From NCBI GenBank assembly GCA_003149065.1, contig QGFZ01000001.1, positions 1,240,001 to 1,304,000 of the forward strand: a stretch of 64,000 nucleotides of DNA. Direction: 5' to 3'. The DNA is from Ruminococcaceae bacterium R-25 (GTDB lineage: Bacteria; Bacillota; Clostridia; Saccharofermentanales; Saccharofermentanaceae). This document shows, in pieces, positions 25,669 to 33,691 of the stretch (position 1 is the first letter of the stretch; each line of letters begins with the position of its first letter). Made by a program: the position numbers and the translations under genes. The notes below the pieces were generated by a model, which was given only the letters and a program-made list of their open reading frames with translations, did not search any database and was not told the origin of the DNA.

Positions 25669-26874
25669 TCAGTTTGACGGAAGTCCTATTACTTCATGTG
25701 TACCGGAATATTCCCATTCTTCGGCTCTGAAGTTGAGACCGGCAGATCCGTCCACCGGTTTAACAATATACACATTAGTGCCTACCGGATACTTGTCCTT
25801 CTCATCTTCCTTAAGTATCAGACCCTTACCGTTAGACAATTCAACAACTGGTGAACCGTCACGATCGTATGCGGCAGTGACCGTGACATATTCGATCGTG
25901 TAATCCCCGGTAATATATTTTGCAATTGTCTTGTCGTCAAACTTGGCCTTGGCAAGCATGGTCTGACCGCCCATGGTGTTAACAACAAAACCGCCGTTGT
26001 CATTTACTGTAGGCACCAGACAGAAAAGGACGATACCTGCTGCGAGCACGATAAGTGATAAAACAATGGCAAAGATCTTAGCGCCCGTATTCCTGTGATA
26101 GAAAACCGCATAAGGATCGTCAGGATGAACTCCGAGTTCAACGACATCACCTACATAAGGCGTGAGCTTTCCTGTCCTCATATTGTTTTCCTGGAATGCC
26201 TGATAAGTAACTCCGTTTATGCTGTATTCGAAAACAGGAGCACCTGTAATGTAATACCTGTTGTGATTGATATTGCTGTTACTGTTACTGCTATTGCTTC
26301 CCTCGACCATCTTGATATAACCGATACATTTGCCCTGCACAGTGTTCTTTGCAGCTTTGGAGAAGCGGACAAAACCGATTATTGAATAAACAATAAAGAA
26401 CAATCCGCCGAGCACAAACCATGTCGCGCCGCCTGCAACCAGTGACTTCGCATAGCCAAACGTTGGTGCAGCAGCCGCAGGCACTATAACACCGAGGCCG
26501 AACGCGATCGCTGCAGCTCCGGGAATTGCTTTCGGGATCTTAGCCGTATCCGGAAGTTCTGGATGCTCCGACTCTTTACCTGGAATGAAAAACGCAATTC
26601 CGAAGAGAATGAACACTCCTCCGAAGGTAAAAAGAAGTGCAGGAACCATCTTATTTATAGAGAAAATGATAAGCAGAATTATCGCTATACCAAACAGCGC
26701 GATCGGCAGGTATTTCTTAATGCTGGCGCCTGCAGTATCCTCGGGTCTGAAGATGTCTCCGACGAACTCTTTAACATATTCCCTGCTCTGCTCCATAATG
26801 AGCGAACGCTCTTCTGCATCAGTCTCAGGATTTTTGCTGAAATAGTAAGCTTTAAGATCCTCATAGAATCTCAT
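25669..26874 (-). CDS. DUF3592-like membrane protein
   Basis: 401 aa from the ATG at 26874, seven bases after GGAGG. After a charged N-terminal 50 residues come four helices (about 55-75, 80-97, 118-140, 150-170). A beta-rich outside or cytoplasmic domain with FEYSINGVTYQAFQENN and YVGDVVELGVHPDDPYAVF follows, a pattern like DUF3592 (the 'PD-P' turn). One more helix lies at about 265-285, then a C-terminal domain with VNTMGGQTMLAKAKFDD and NVYIVKPVDGS. Function unknown. The gene is separated by 65 bases from the hydrolase gene upstream. Confidence 0.75.
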   Translation of the reverse strand: MRFYEDLKAYYFSKNPETDAEERSLIMEQSREYVKEFVGDIFRPEDTAGASIKKYLPIALFGIAIILLIIFSINKMVPALLFTFGGVFILFGIAFFIPGKESEHPELPDTAKIPKAIPGAAAIAFGLGVIVPAAAAPTFGYAKSLVAGGATWFVLGGLFFIVYSIIGFVRFSKAAKNTVQGKCIGYIKMVEGSNSSNSNSNINHNRYYITGAPVFEYSINGVTYQAFQENNMRTGKLTPYVGDVVELGVHPDDPYAVFYHRNTGAKIFAIVLSLIVLAAGIVLFCLVPTVNDNGGFVVNTMGGQTMLAKAKFDDKTIAKYITGDYTIEYVTVTAAYDRDGSPVVELSNGKGLILKEDEKDKYPVGTNVYIVKPVDGSAGLNFRAEEWEYSGTHEVIGLPSN

Positions 26875-26938
26875 AAACATTCCTCCCCTTATTCACTTAT
26901 TCCTGATGATTATTATATCAGAAATAATTGACAGAGAT

Positions 26939-27925
26939 TCATTCTGTTAACGGCACCACATACTTTTCGATGAATTCCACACGGTCGAAGATCATAGGCT
27001 TAAACGTGCCTGTAACTCCGATAGAAATATTCTTTTCACGGTTCACATATATGATGTTTCCGCAGTCGCCTATCGCAGCATACACTTCCCTGTTTTCAAT
27101 AGGCTTATACCAGAGATATCCGTAATACATATTCCCGAATCTCTCGCCAAGCTTCTGATAGGGCGTTAACATGCGGCTGATCCAGCTTGATGAAACAATT
27201 TGATTGCCGTTATAAGATCCTTCATGGAGCACCATATCACCCATCTTTGCGAGGTCTCTTGCGGATGCGCACAAACCCCATCCTGCAGTTACGGTATCCT
27301 GAGGATCAGAATACCATTCATTCTTTCTCGGACCTTTGTTCATGAAGAAATCGAACTGGTCTTCCTTGCTGCTGTCACCGTGAATAACGTGCTTTGGGAT
27401 CCCAAGAGGAATAAACAGATTCTCATTTGCAAAATCTATGAGCTTTTCACCTGATGCCCTCTCGATAATGCCTGCAAGTATCTGTATCCCCAAAGTCGCA
27501 TATCTGAATTCGCCTGTGATGCCTGCTCTGCCTCCCAAAAAGTCCAATGCTGCTTTGGTCCAGTCATTGGAAGTGCATACTTTTTTCCATGGTTCAGACT
27601 TGCCCTTATAGGGCGCAGTCATGGTCAGAAGATGATTTACCGTAACGTCATAGATCGTCTTCTCACCGCGTTTAACCTGATAATCAGGAAAATAATCCAT
27701 GACCTTATCGCTGACTCTTATAAAGCCCTTGTCAGCTGCGATTCCTGCCAAAAGGGCCACAACGCCTTTAGTTACCGAATTAACGTTAATGGGATCTTCC
27801 AAAGTAAAATTCCGCCAGCTGTCCTCGTAGACTATAGCACCGTCTTTTACAGCACATATCTGGCATATGTTGCTCTCATTTCCCTTGCTTTCTGATACAA
27901 ATGCATGAAACTCTTTTCGTTCCAT
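26939..27925 (-). CDS. Serine hydrolase of the beta-lactamase/class C fold
   Basis: 328 aa, ATG after GAGGAGG. No signal peptide, so it should be cytoplasmic. It has the SxxK motif Ser50-Val-Thr-Lys53 (NSVTKGVVALLAG), followed by the family's VNHLLTMTA block, the Tyr-containing FRYATLGIQILAGII block and GWGLCASARDLAKMGDMVLHEG. These are marks of PF00144 (beta-lactamase, esterase EstB, D-aminopeptidase types). Cytoplasmic members are usually esterases or amidases, so drug resistance should not be inferred. A 14-base perfect palindrome lies 23 bases before the start. Confidence 0.88.
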   Translation of the reverse strand: MERKEFHAFVSESKGNESNICQICAVKDGAIVYEDSWRNFTLEDPINVNSVTKGVVALLAGIAADKGFIRVSDKVMDYFPDYQVKRGEKTIYDVTVNHLLTMTAPYKGKSEPWKKVCTSNDWTKAALDFLGGRAGITGEFRYATLGIQILAGIIERASGEKLIDFANENLFIPLGIPKHVIHGDSSKEDQFDFFMNKGPRKNEWYSDPQDTVTAGWGLCASARDLAKMGDMVLHEGSYNGNQIVSSSWISRMLTPYQKLGERFGNMYYGYLWYKPIENREVYAAIGDCGNIIYVNREKNISIGVTGTFKPMIFDRVEFIEKYVVPLTE

Positions 27926-27948
27926 ATAAGCCTCCTCTTAAACTAAGA

Positions 27949-27962
27949 TTTGGACGTCCAAA
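27949..27962. promoter_or_regulatory. Palindromic operator candidate
   Basis: TTTGGACGTCCAAA is a perfect 14-base palindrome just upstream of the hydrolase ribosome site. Sites of this form are commonly bound by TetR-type dimers. The cognate regulator is not identified. Confidence 0.5.
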
Positions 27963-28009
27963 AACTAGGCTAATATGATTAAAAATTCTTTTCAAGAGTT
28001 TTTTCGGGG

Positions 28010-28039
28010 CAAAATAAAACCGGCTTTAAAACTGGTTTT
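28010..28039 (-). terminator. Intrinsic terminator after acyltransferase gene
   Basis: Minus-strand AAAACCAG and CCGGTTTT pair with one mismatch and are followed by ATTTT. It closes the TetR-SDR-acyltransferase operon. Confidence 0.6.
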
Positions 28040-28052
28040 AAGATAGCTGAAA

Positions 28053-29243
28053 TCAAACGCTGTATATATGTCTTGCAACAGTCATGACATCTCCTGTCGT
28101 AACTATCCCTATGACGTTTTTCGCGTAAGAAACAACAGGCGGGACAAATACTATCTCATTGATATGGAGATCACCATAATCTAGCGGAATATCAGCTCTC
28201 GTAAGATTCGTGATGCTGATGTCCTTGACCTTATCGCCATAACCTAACAGATCAGCGACTCTGGACGCAATCTTACTCTCAAAGCATCCCGCATGAACAA
28301 GATTCAGAGAATCTTTTAATGTAGGATCGAGAAGCCCCATAAACTGCAGCACCAGATACCTGGACCTGGTGTCATCCAGTTTCCTGCGCATAGCCTTAAA
28401 GACGGCTCTGGCATTGTCTTCAAAAGACTTCCTCTTATCGTATCTGTATTTGACCGAGATGCCCGTTGCCTGGTTTCCCATAGACCTGTTGCCGTCAGGC
28501 CTTCCGTCTACCGCAAGTCCTACATCCATCGCTGCATCAGTATCCTTGATAAGGTCGGTGATAAGATATGCAGTAAGCGATACGCCTGCATTCTTTGCAT
28601 TCTTTACCAGACTATCGAGTTCATCCTTTGAATAACGCTTCAACTCGACCTTTGTCCTTCGCTCTTTCCAGAAGTCTGAATAAGCGTTGTCCAGATCAGC
28701 AAAACTGAAGACCTTCTTTTCCTTCTGCCATTTCCTGTTCCAGGAATTAGATAAAAGTTCATAGTAAAAAGGCAGTTTGCTTTCTTTAGGGAGATCAGAT
28801 AACCCGAGCGACCTGAATGGCAAGTATCCGCATTCTTCACCTGCAAGGCACTTCATAAATGTCTCTATGAAATATAAAAGTGACTTACCGTCTCCGCCCA
28901 GGTGATGCATCATAAAAACAATGCCGTCAGAAGAAATGAAAGCCCTTATGAACTCACCTTTATCTACCTTAAATCTCTTCCTCTCGTTTTCAAAGATAAG
29001 GTCTTCCAATGAAAGATAAGTAACAGCTATGCTGTTTTGAGGCTCATCGTTATCAACATAAAATGCTTCGCCGGAATCTTCGATTACCACCTTCGAATTA
29101 AGCACTTCGTGAAGGCTTACCGCCTTATCAAATGCTCTCCTAGCATCTTCATAAGAAACCTTGTTATTAAGTGATACCCTCATCGTTATCACGATATTTA
29201 CATCGAAAAGGTCAACCCTCTCGGTATCGATCCTGTATCTCAT
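28053..29243 (-). CDS. Condensation-domain-like acyltransferase
   Basis: 396 aa. The start ATG at 29243 overlaps the SDR stop as ATGA, with AAGGA upstream, so translation is coupled. The motif HHLGGDG (His113-His114...Asp118-Gly119) is the HHxxxDG active site of the condensation/chloramphenicol-acetyltransferase superfamily, which also includes PapA and wax-ester synthases. The N-terminal half carries VDLFDVNIVITMRVSL and the C-terminal half DGRPDGNRSMGNQATGISVKY, similar to the DGR-x(5)-G-N segment of alcohol acyltransferase-like enzymes. With an SDR and a possible FadR-like regulator, a role in making or modifying an acyl ester or lipid is likely; the exact product is unknown. Confidence 0.85.
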   Translation of the reverse strand: MRYRIDTERVDLFDVNIVITMRVSLNNKVSYEDARRAFDKAVSLHEVLNSKVVIEDSGEAFYVDNDEPQNSIAVTYLSLEDLIFENERKRFKVDKGEFIRAFISSDGIVFMMHHLGGDGKSLLYFIETFMKCLAGEECGYLPFRSLGLSDLPKESKLPFYYELLSNSWNRKWQKEKKVFSFADLDNAYSDFWKERRTKVELKRYSKDELDSLVKNAKNAGVSLTAYLITDLIKDTDAAMDVGLAVDGRPDGNRSMGNQATGISVKYRYDKRKSFEDNARAVFKAMRRKLDDTRSRYLVLQFMGLLDPTLKDSLNLVHAGCFESKIASRVADLLGYGDKVKDISITNLTRADIPLDYGDLHINEIVFVPPVVSYAKNVIGIVTTGDVMTVARHIYSV

Positions 29244-30001
29244 ACGTATTTCCTTATGCTCCTGCTCCACTGGCTCATAACAATATTAGTAGGCGTTATC
29301 TTTGAATAAAACCTGAAGTATTTTGCGAACGCTCCGGGCACGGACATGTCCTTGCCTTTTGCGCTGTCCTTAAGCGCCTTTACCACAACAATTTCAGGGT
29401 CAATCATGCCGGCATATTTGATCTCTTTACCGTCTTTAGTTCTAGGCAGCATTCCTGTATCCACCCATCCCGGACATACTGCTGTAGCAGTTATCTTCCT
29501 GGACTTAAGCTCAACATTTAAAGCTCTCGAAAAGTTCTTCAGATAAACCTTGCTCGCCGAATACATGGCAAGATAAGGATTCGGCTGAAACGAAGATGCA
29601 GATGAGATGTTTAATATCCTCGCGCCCTCATGCATATAGGGGAGCGATATGGATATGAGCTCAGAAGGAACGCTGCAGTTTAACCTGCAGATATCTCTTA
29701 CCTGACCTTTTTCCATCTTCTCGAAAGGACCCATATATCCTGTTCCGGCGTTATTTACTAGTATCCTTATATCAGGTGCTCTCTCACTTATGAGACGTGA
29801 GATAACATCTGTTCCGTCGGAACCAAGGTCAGCTGTTACCGGCACAACCTTTTGACTTACTGCGCATAAAGCGTCCAGCTTATCTTTGTTCCTTCCGACT
29901 GCCCATACTTCATCTATATCATCCATAGCGCAGATCTTTTTAACAAATATTCCGCCTATGCCACCGGTCGCGCCGGTTACTATTGCTATTCTTTTCATCA
30001 T
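29240..30001 (-). CDS. Short-chain dehydrogenase/reductase in lipid-type operon
   Basis: 253 aa from the ATG at 30001, which overlaps the TetR stop (ATGA); an upstream in-frame extension lies inside the regulator gene and is rejected. SDR marks: TGATGGIGG at 9-17, NNAGTGYMGPFE, NISSASSFQPNPYLAMYSASK (Ser, Tyr, Lys of the catalytic triad) and VCPGWVDTGML. The C-terminal 40 residues are basic and hydrophobic (FAKYFRFYSKITPTNIVMSQWSRSIRKYV), as in membrane-associated SDRs such as DltE or 3-ketoacyl reductases. The following acyltransferase gene starts inside its stop codon. Confidence 0.88.
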   Translation of the reverse strand: MMKRIAIVTGATGGIGGIFVKKICAMDDIDEVWAVGRNKDKLDALCAVSQKVVPVTADLGSDGTDVISRLISERAPDIRILVNNAGTGYMGPFEKMEKGQVRDICRLNCSVPSELISISLPYMHEGARILNISSASSFQPNPYLAMYSASKVYLKNFSRALNVELKSRKITATAVCPGWVDTGMLPRTKDGKEIKYAGMIDPEIVVVKALKDSAKGKDMSVPGAFAKYFRFYSKITPTNIVMSQWSRSIRKYV

Positions 30002-30576
30002 TTCACCAAAAGCCTGAACAGAGTATCTTTCGTAACCATCTTGCAGCCGGGTACAAACAGTTTTTTCAGGGCATACATATAGACCGTGCCCCAATAAAGG
30101 TCAGCAAGATAAAGTGCATCTCCCTTTACAACGCTTCCCTCTTTCTGGCCCTGCTTTACTATCTCTGCAAGAACCTTATAAAGATCGTTCTTATAAAGGT
30201 TTTCTTCCTGCTCTAAAAGGAGCTGGGATAATATCGTGATCCTGACCACGTATTCTTCGTCGTTTTTCAGCTTCTTTTCCATTTCAGCAGAGATCTTTTC
30301 GATCTTTGTTTTTGCAGGGATAGGGAGTTTTGAGAGGGTCTTTAAACGCTTGATCTCATCTTTATTCTCAGCGCTCTTTCTGATCTCTTCGAAAAGCTCT
30401 TCTTTGGACTTGAAATAAAGATAGATCGTTCCCTGACCTATTCCTATATGCTTGGCAAGATCGCCTATCTTCGTGTCTCCGAATCCGTTACGCGCAAAAT
30501 AAAGAGAAGACTCCTTAAGTATCCTGTTTCTCGTATCTTCCCTGATCTGCTGGCACTGCTGCTCAGTCTTCGGCAT
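29998..30576 (-). CDS. TetR/AcrR-family regulator
   Basis: 192 aa, ATG after AAAGGAGGGATAAGGG. The N-terminal 60 residues are a TetR DNA-binding domain: ILKESSLYFARNGFGDTKIGDLAKHIGIGQGTIYLYFKSKEELFEEI. The rest is a helical ligand domain. It heads an operon with an SDR and a condensation-type acyltransferase, each overlapping by four bases. Its promoter carries two dyads, one close to the Bacillus FadR box, so autoregulation by an acyl-CoA or similar ligand is plausible. Confidence 0.92.
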   Translation of the reverse strand: MPKTEQQCQQIREDTRNRILKESSLYFARNGFGDTKIGDLAKHIGIGQGTIYLYFKSKEELFEEIRKSAENKDEIKRLKTLSKLPIPAKTKIEKISAEMEKKLKNDEEYVVRITILSQLLLEQEENLYKNDLYKVLAEIVKQGQKEGSVVKGDALYLADLYWGTVYMYALKKLFVPGCKMVTKDTLFRLLVK

Positions 30577-30598
30577 CCCTTATCCCTCCTTTTTTGGC

Positions 30599-30616
30599 TG
30601 AACGAATATTCATTCA
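30599..30616. promoter_or_regulatory. TetR operator candidate, FadR-box-like
   Basis: TGAACGAATATTCATTCA is an 18-base near-palindrome overlapping the expected transcription start. It differs by one base from the perfect TGAATGA-n4-TCATTCA form that resembles the B. subtilis FadR consensus as I remember it. Confidence 0.6.
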
Positions 30617-30621
30617 TAAGG

Positions 30622-30650
30622 AATATATCACCGGAGTTAACCGGTGTCAA
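30622..30650 (-). promoter_or_regulatory. Promoter of the TetR-SDR-acyltransferase operon
   Basis: On the minus strand TTGACA (30650-30645), a 17-base spacer and TATATT (30627-30622). The spacer holds a six-base inverted repeat, CACCGG and CCGGTG, a second possible operator. Confidence 0.75.
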
Positions 30651-30707
30651 GAAACTGGGATCGAGCCCATTTTTCAGTTGTAATGAACTATAGATCTAAT
30701 AGATTCA

Positions 30708-31280
30708 TTATCCCAGGGCATCAAGATCAGAATCTTCGTATCTGTTATGCCCGGGCAGGCTCTTTTTGTATTTCCAGCACTTGATGGCATCGTCTAACGA
30801 ACGTCCCTTATTTGCTTCGAAAAAGTCTCTCACATAAGTATTGTATTCGAACTGCTTGTCGATCGAAGTCTTTGTTTTCTTCTTTTCTTCAAGGATCTCA
30901 TAATAAGCAGCAACAGCTTCTCGGTATGTCTTTCCTACATTAGTCTTAAGCCATTTCTGAAAGGCAACATTAAACGAGAATGATTCGCCGATCTGTTCTT
31001 TGAAAAACGCGCGGTGAACTTCCGAGCAGACAATATCAGTTTCTATGATGCTGTCTAAAGAAAGCGATGTAACTTTGGAAGCAGCGCGTTTAGATGTATT
31101 GCTTAATAAGATCTTTCCGGTATCAAGGAAATAAGCAATCCTTTCCGTGAGTACAGTTTTCGAGCCATTGGAAGGCAGGCCGTTATCGCGGCAGAAAGCA
31201 ACGAGCTCTTCTTTGAGCCAGTACCATTGGCGGAAAGAATCGCCATTCAGATCTGTATTAAGTAAAGGTCTGTCATTCAT
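30708..31280 (-). CDS. SAP domain protein with DUF6434-like C-terminus
   Basis: 190 aa from the ATG at 31280; an upstream extension runs through a terminator hairpin and is rejected. Residues about 20-55 form a SAP motif (WYWLKEELVAFCRDNGLPSNGSKTVLTERIAYFLDTG), a small helix-loop-helix that binds nucleic acid. The C-terminal part (SFNVAFQKWLKTNVGKTYREAVAAYYEIL, YVRDFFEANKGRSLDDAIKCWKYKKSLPGHNRYED) matches the DUF6434 pattern that follows SAP in many Firmicutes. Function unknown. Its ribosome site GGGAG lies in the 3' arm of the preceding terminator. Confidence 0.85.
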   Translation of the reverse strand: MNDRPLLNTDLNGDSFRQWYWLKEELVAFCRDNGLPSNGSKTVLTERIAYFLDTGKILLSNTSKRAASKVTSLSLDSIIETDIVCSEVHRAFFKEQIGESFSFNVAFQKWLKTNVGKTYREAVAAYYEILEEKKKTKTSIDKQFEYNTYVRDFFEANKGRSLDDAIKCWKYKKSLPGHNRYEDSDLDALG

Positions 31281-31320
31281 AAAAAACTTGCTCCCTTGAG
31301 TATTATACCAAGAGAGCAAG
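31281..31320 (-). terminator. Terminator hairpin with embedded promoter and ribosome site
   Basis: Minus strand: CTTGCTCTCTTG and CAAGGGAGCAAG pair with one mismatch and are followed by TTTTTT then the next ATG. The stem starts 11 bases past the stop at 31331. The loop holds TGGTATAAT (extended -10) and the 3' arm holds GGGAG. Confidence 0.8.
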
Positions 31321-31330
31321 GATATTTACT

Positions 31331-33640
31331 TTAAGTTCTTTCTGCCAATATCGTCGTTACCCTGTTTTTTATGATCGGAAGTATATCATCAAGGCTCTTC
31401 TGGTCTATAAAATATGGCGGCATCTCTTCTCTCAGCACGACAATTATCGCAGGGTCAAGATTATCCATTACTGCTGCAGACAGAAGAACATCCTTATAGG
31501 ATGATACTGCACTTTCATCCTGTTTGAATCTCGGGAAAGCTTTGTTGTAGCTTTCAAGCGCTTTTTTCGCAGAAGAATCAAATGCTTTCAAACTGACCGG
31601 ATTGTAGTTCATTGCAACAAGATCTTGAATATCATCGCTCAGGAATGCTTTGATAAATTCCCAGGCGCCATCAACTACAGCAGAAGGAGCAAAAGCAGAT
31701 ATTCCTACGGAAGCTTCCACTTTGATCGCAGGTCCGCGGCCGTCTGTCGAAGGATAACCCAGGAGCGTCATTTTCGAAGCACGATACTGTTCAGATCTTA
31801 AATGGCTGCCGATATTGTAATAAATGTCGTATAAGGCCGGATCATTTTCATCGGGGAATCTGTCAGGTTTATATATGACATTATCCTTTACATAACCGCA
31901 AAGGGCTCTGAACGATGCATTATCGAAGTCTGCTTCTTTTCCGTTGATGCATGTATCACTCAAATAAGGAAACAGATCGCAGAGCACTTCGGTCTGGGTT
32001 TGATCGAGCGGATTTATGCCATTGCATACTTCATCAACGAATTTCACATATTCATCGAAAGTAAAGCCTACCTGACCGTCCCTGACATTAGATTTATCAG
32101 TAGCTATACCGTCTACAGAAAAACTTAGCGGCATATAAAGAAGTTTGTCATTGGTTTTTGCCGCATTAATAACATTGCCGAAATAGTCTGCTTCATTGAT
32201 GCCGTTCTTGCCTTTGACAAAACTATTCAGATCAACAAGATAATCTTCTGACTGGATCAGCATGAAATCACCTGCATTCAGAATTATATCCGGACCGTTG
32301 CCTGAAATAATATCTGCGGCCAGCTGGTTGCCCAAAGCAGAAGAACCTTTATAGTACAGATTCATCCGCGCATCGGAATCATCTGTGCTGCTGAAATCGA
32401 TATAATCATCCAATCTGAGCTTGCTGTCTATCTGTACGAAGTATTTCTCATTAGTTTCATTAAACAGCCTGATAGCTTCACAAACCGTGTAAGTCAGATC
32501 CGTCTCGCCGGCAGCAGCCGCAGTGATGATTATCTTTCCGGCATTAGGATTTTTATCTGCCTTCTCAAGCACAACGATCACAGGAACGGATTCAGGTTCA
32601 GAATCATCCGCAACAAGCGAATTCTTGCGGTTGACATCACCTGCCAGCACATACCGGTCACCTTCGACGCAAACAAGTTTCAGCCTGCCCATTTCAGCCC
32701 TGTTGATATTACAGGAATTAAAAGAGACAACATCGTCGAGCTGCTTTGTTTCAAAGTTAATGCATTTAATTCCGCTCTGATCAGTAATATAGGTCTTACC
32801 GCCAAAAGAAGCGATGCGGCTCTTATAGTCGAGCTGATTAAGCCAGGAATATTCTTCGTCTTTATCTTTCAATTCCCCTGTCTTGAGATTAAGAGAAAGG
32901 AACTTAACACTCGTAGAATAGCAAACAAAGATAATTTCATTTTCTGAAACAGTTATGAATCCGCCAATTGAAAACAAGTCCGTGGAACGGGAAATGGCTG
33001 CCAGATCCACATCTTTACTTTTGCCGTCCCTGCTGATCTTAAATCCTCTATTAGATTCTTTTTCATAAAAGACAACTACATAATCTCCGGCAGCATAAGT
33101 TTCTTCATACATGGCCCAGTCATCATCAGATGCACTGTCAGGAACGCTTTCTGCTAATTCTATGTTTTCAATAGTTCCTTTCTCCAGATTGAGGCTCGCC
33201 GTAAAGTGCTGGGTCTCTTTAACATCGACCGGTCTTAACTGGTTAAAGAATCTGATCTTTATGCCGTCATTACCGATAATGATCTGTTCTATCTGCCTGT
33301 TAATAAGGTCTTCACTGGCATCGATGGAATAAACCAGCTCTCCGTTAAAGTTGTAGTAATCAAAAGCTTCAAGATTTGATCCGCTCGAATACCAACCTGT
33401 GGTATAGATCAAAATACCATCCTTATAAACGCCGCACATTTCGGTTTCAAAATATTCCAGTTTTTTGCCTTTGAACCTGCTACCGATCTCAGTTGAAGAA
33501 GCGTTATACCAGACAGAATCCTTGGGCACTTTCCTGACTGCGCCCTTATTTTTATTGCATCCTGCAACAGATACAGCTTGTGCGAAAATAAGCAGCGCTG
33601 AAACGAGCACACTTATTGATTTTGTTATCCTATTTCCCAT
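31331..33640 (-). CDS. Solute-binding-protein-like lipoprotein, paralogue 1
   Basis: 769 aa. The signal peptide ends in a lipobox ending AGC (VSVAGC), then Asn-Lys. Residues about 40-345 are beta-rich with repeated strand pairs, propeller-like. From about 350 (ADKNPNAGKIIIT) the chain resembles family 1 ABC extracellular binding proteins: AIRLFNETNEKYFVQID, GNGPDIILN, LVDLNSFV, YMPLSFSVDGIATD, FTFDEYVKFVDEVCNG, GYPSTDGRGP and AWEFIKAFLSDDIQ. It ends with EEMPPYFIDQKSLDDILPII. It belongs to the six-member family described in the findings. It follows the anti-sigma gene by 51 bases, so it is likely in the ECF sigma operon. No permease is nearby. Confidence 0.85.
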   Translation of the reverse strand: MGNRITKSISVLVSALLIFAQAVSVAGCNKNKGAVRKVPKDSVWYNASSTEIGSRFKGKKLEYFETEMCGVYKDGILIYTTGWYSSGSNLEAFDYYNFNGELVYSIDASEDLINRQIEQIIIGNDGIKIRFFNQLRPVDVKETQHFTASLNLEKGTIENIELAESVPDSASDDDWAMYEETYAAGDYVVVFYEKESNRGFKISRDGKSKDVDLAAISRSTDLFSIGGFITVSENEIIFVCYSTSVKFLSLNLKTGELKDKDEEYSWLNQLDYKSRIASFGGKTYITDQSGIKCINFETKQLDDVVSFNSCNINRAEMGRLKLVCVEGDRYVLAGDVNRKNSLVADDSEPESVPVIVVLEKADKNPNAGKIIITAAAAGETDLTYTVCEAIRLFNETNEKYFVQIDSKLRLDDYIDFSSTDDSDARMNLYYKGSSALGNQLAADIISGNGPDIILNAGDFMLIQSEDYLVDLNSFVKGKNGINEADYFGNVINAAKTNDKLLYMPLSFSVDGIATDKSNVRDGQVGFTFDEYVKFVDEVCNGINPLDQTQTEVLCDLFPYLSDTCINGKEADFDNASFRALCGYVKDNVIYKPDRFPDENDPALYDIYYNIGSHLRSEQYRASKMTLLGYPSTDGRGPAIKVEASVGISAFAPSAVVDGAWEFIKAFLSDDIQDLVAMNYNPVSLKAFDSSAKKALESYNKAFPRFKQDESAVSSYKDVLLSAAVMDNLDPAIIVVLREEMPPYFIDQKSLDDILPIIKNRVTTILAERT

Positions 33641-33691
33641 AAATACTTCCCCCCCGGATAATTATGCGCTATCCAAACGCGAGATAAAAGA

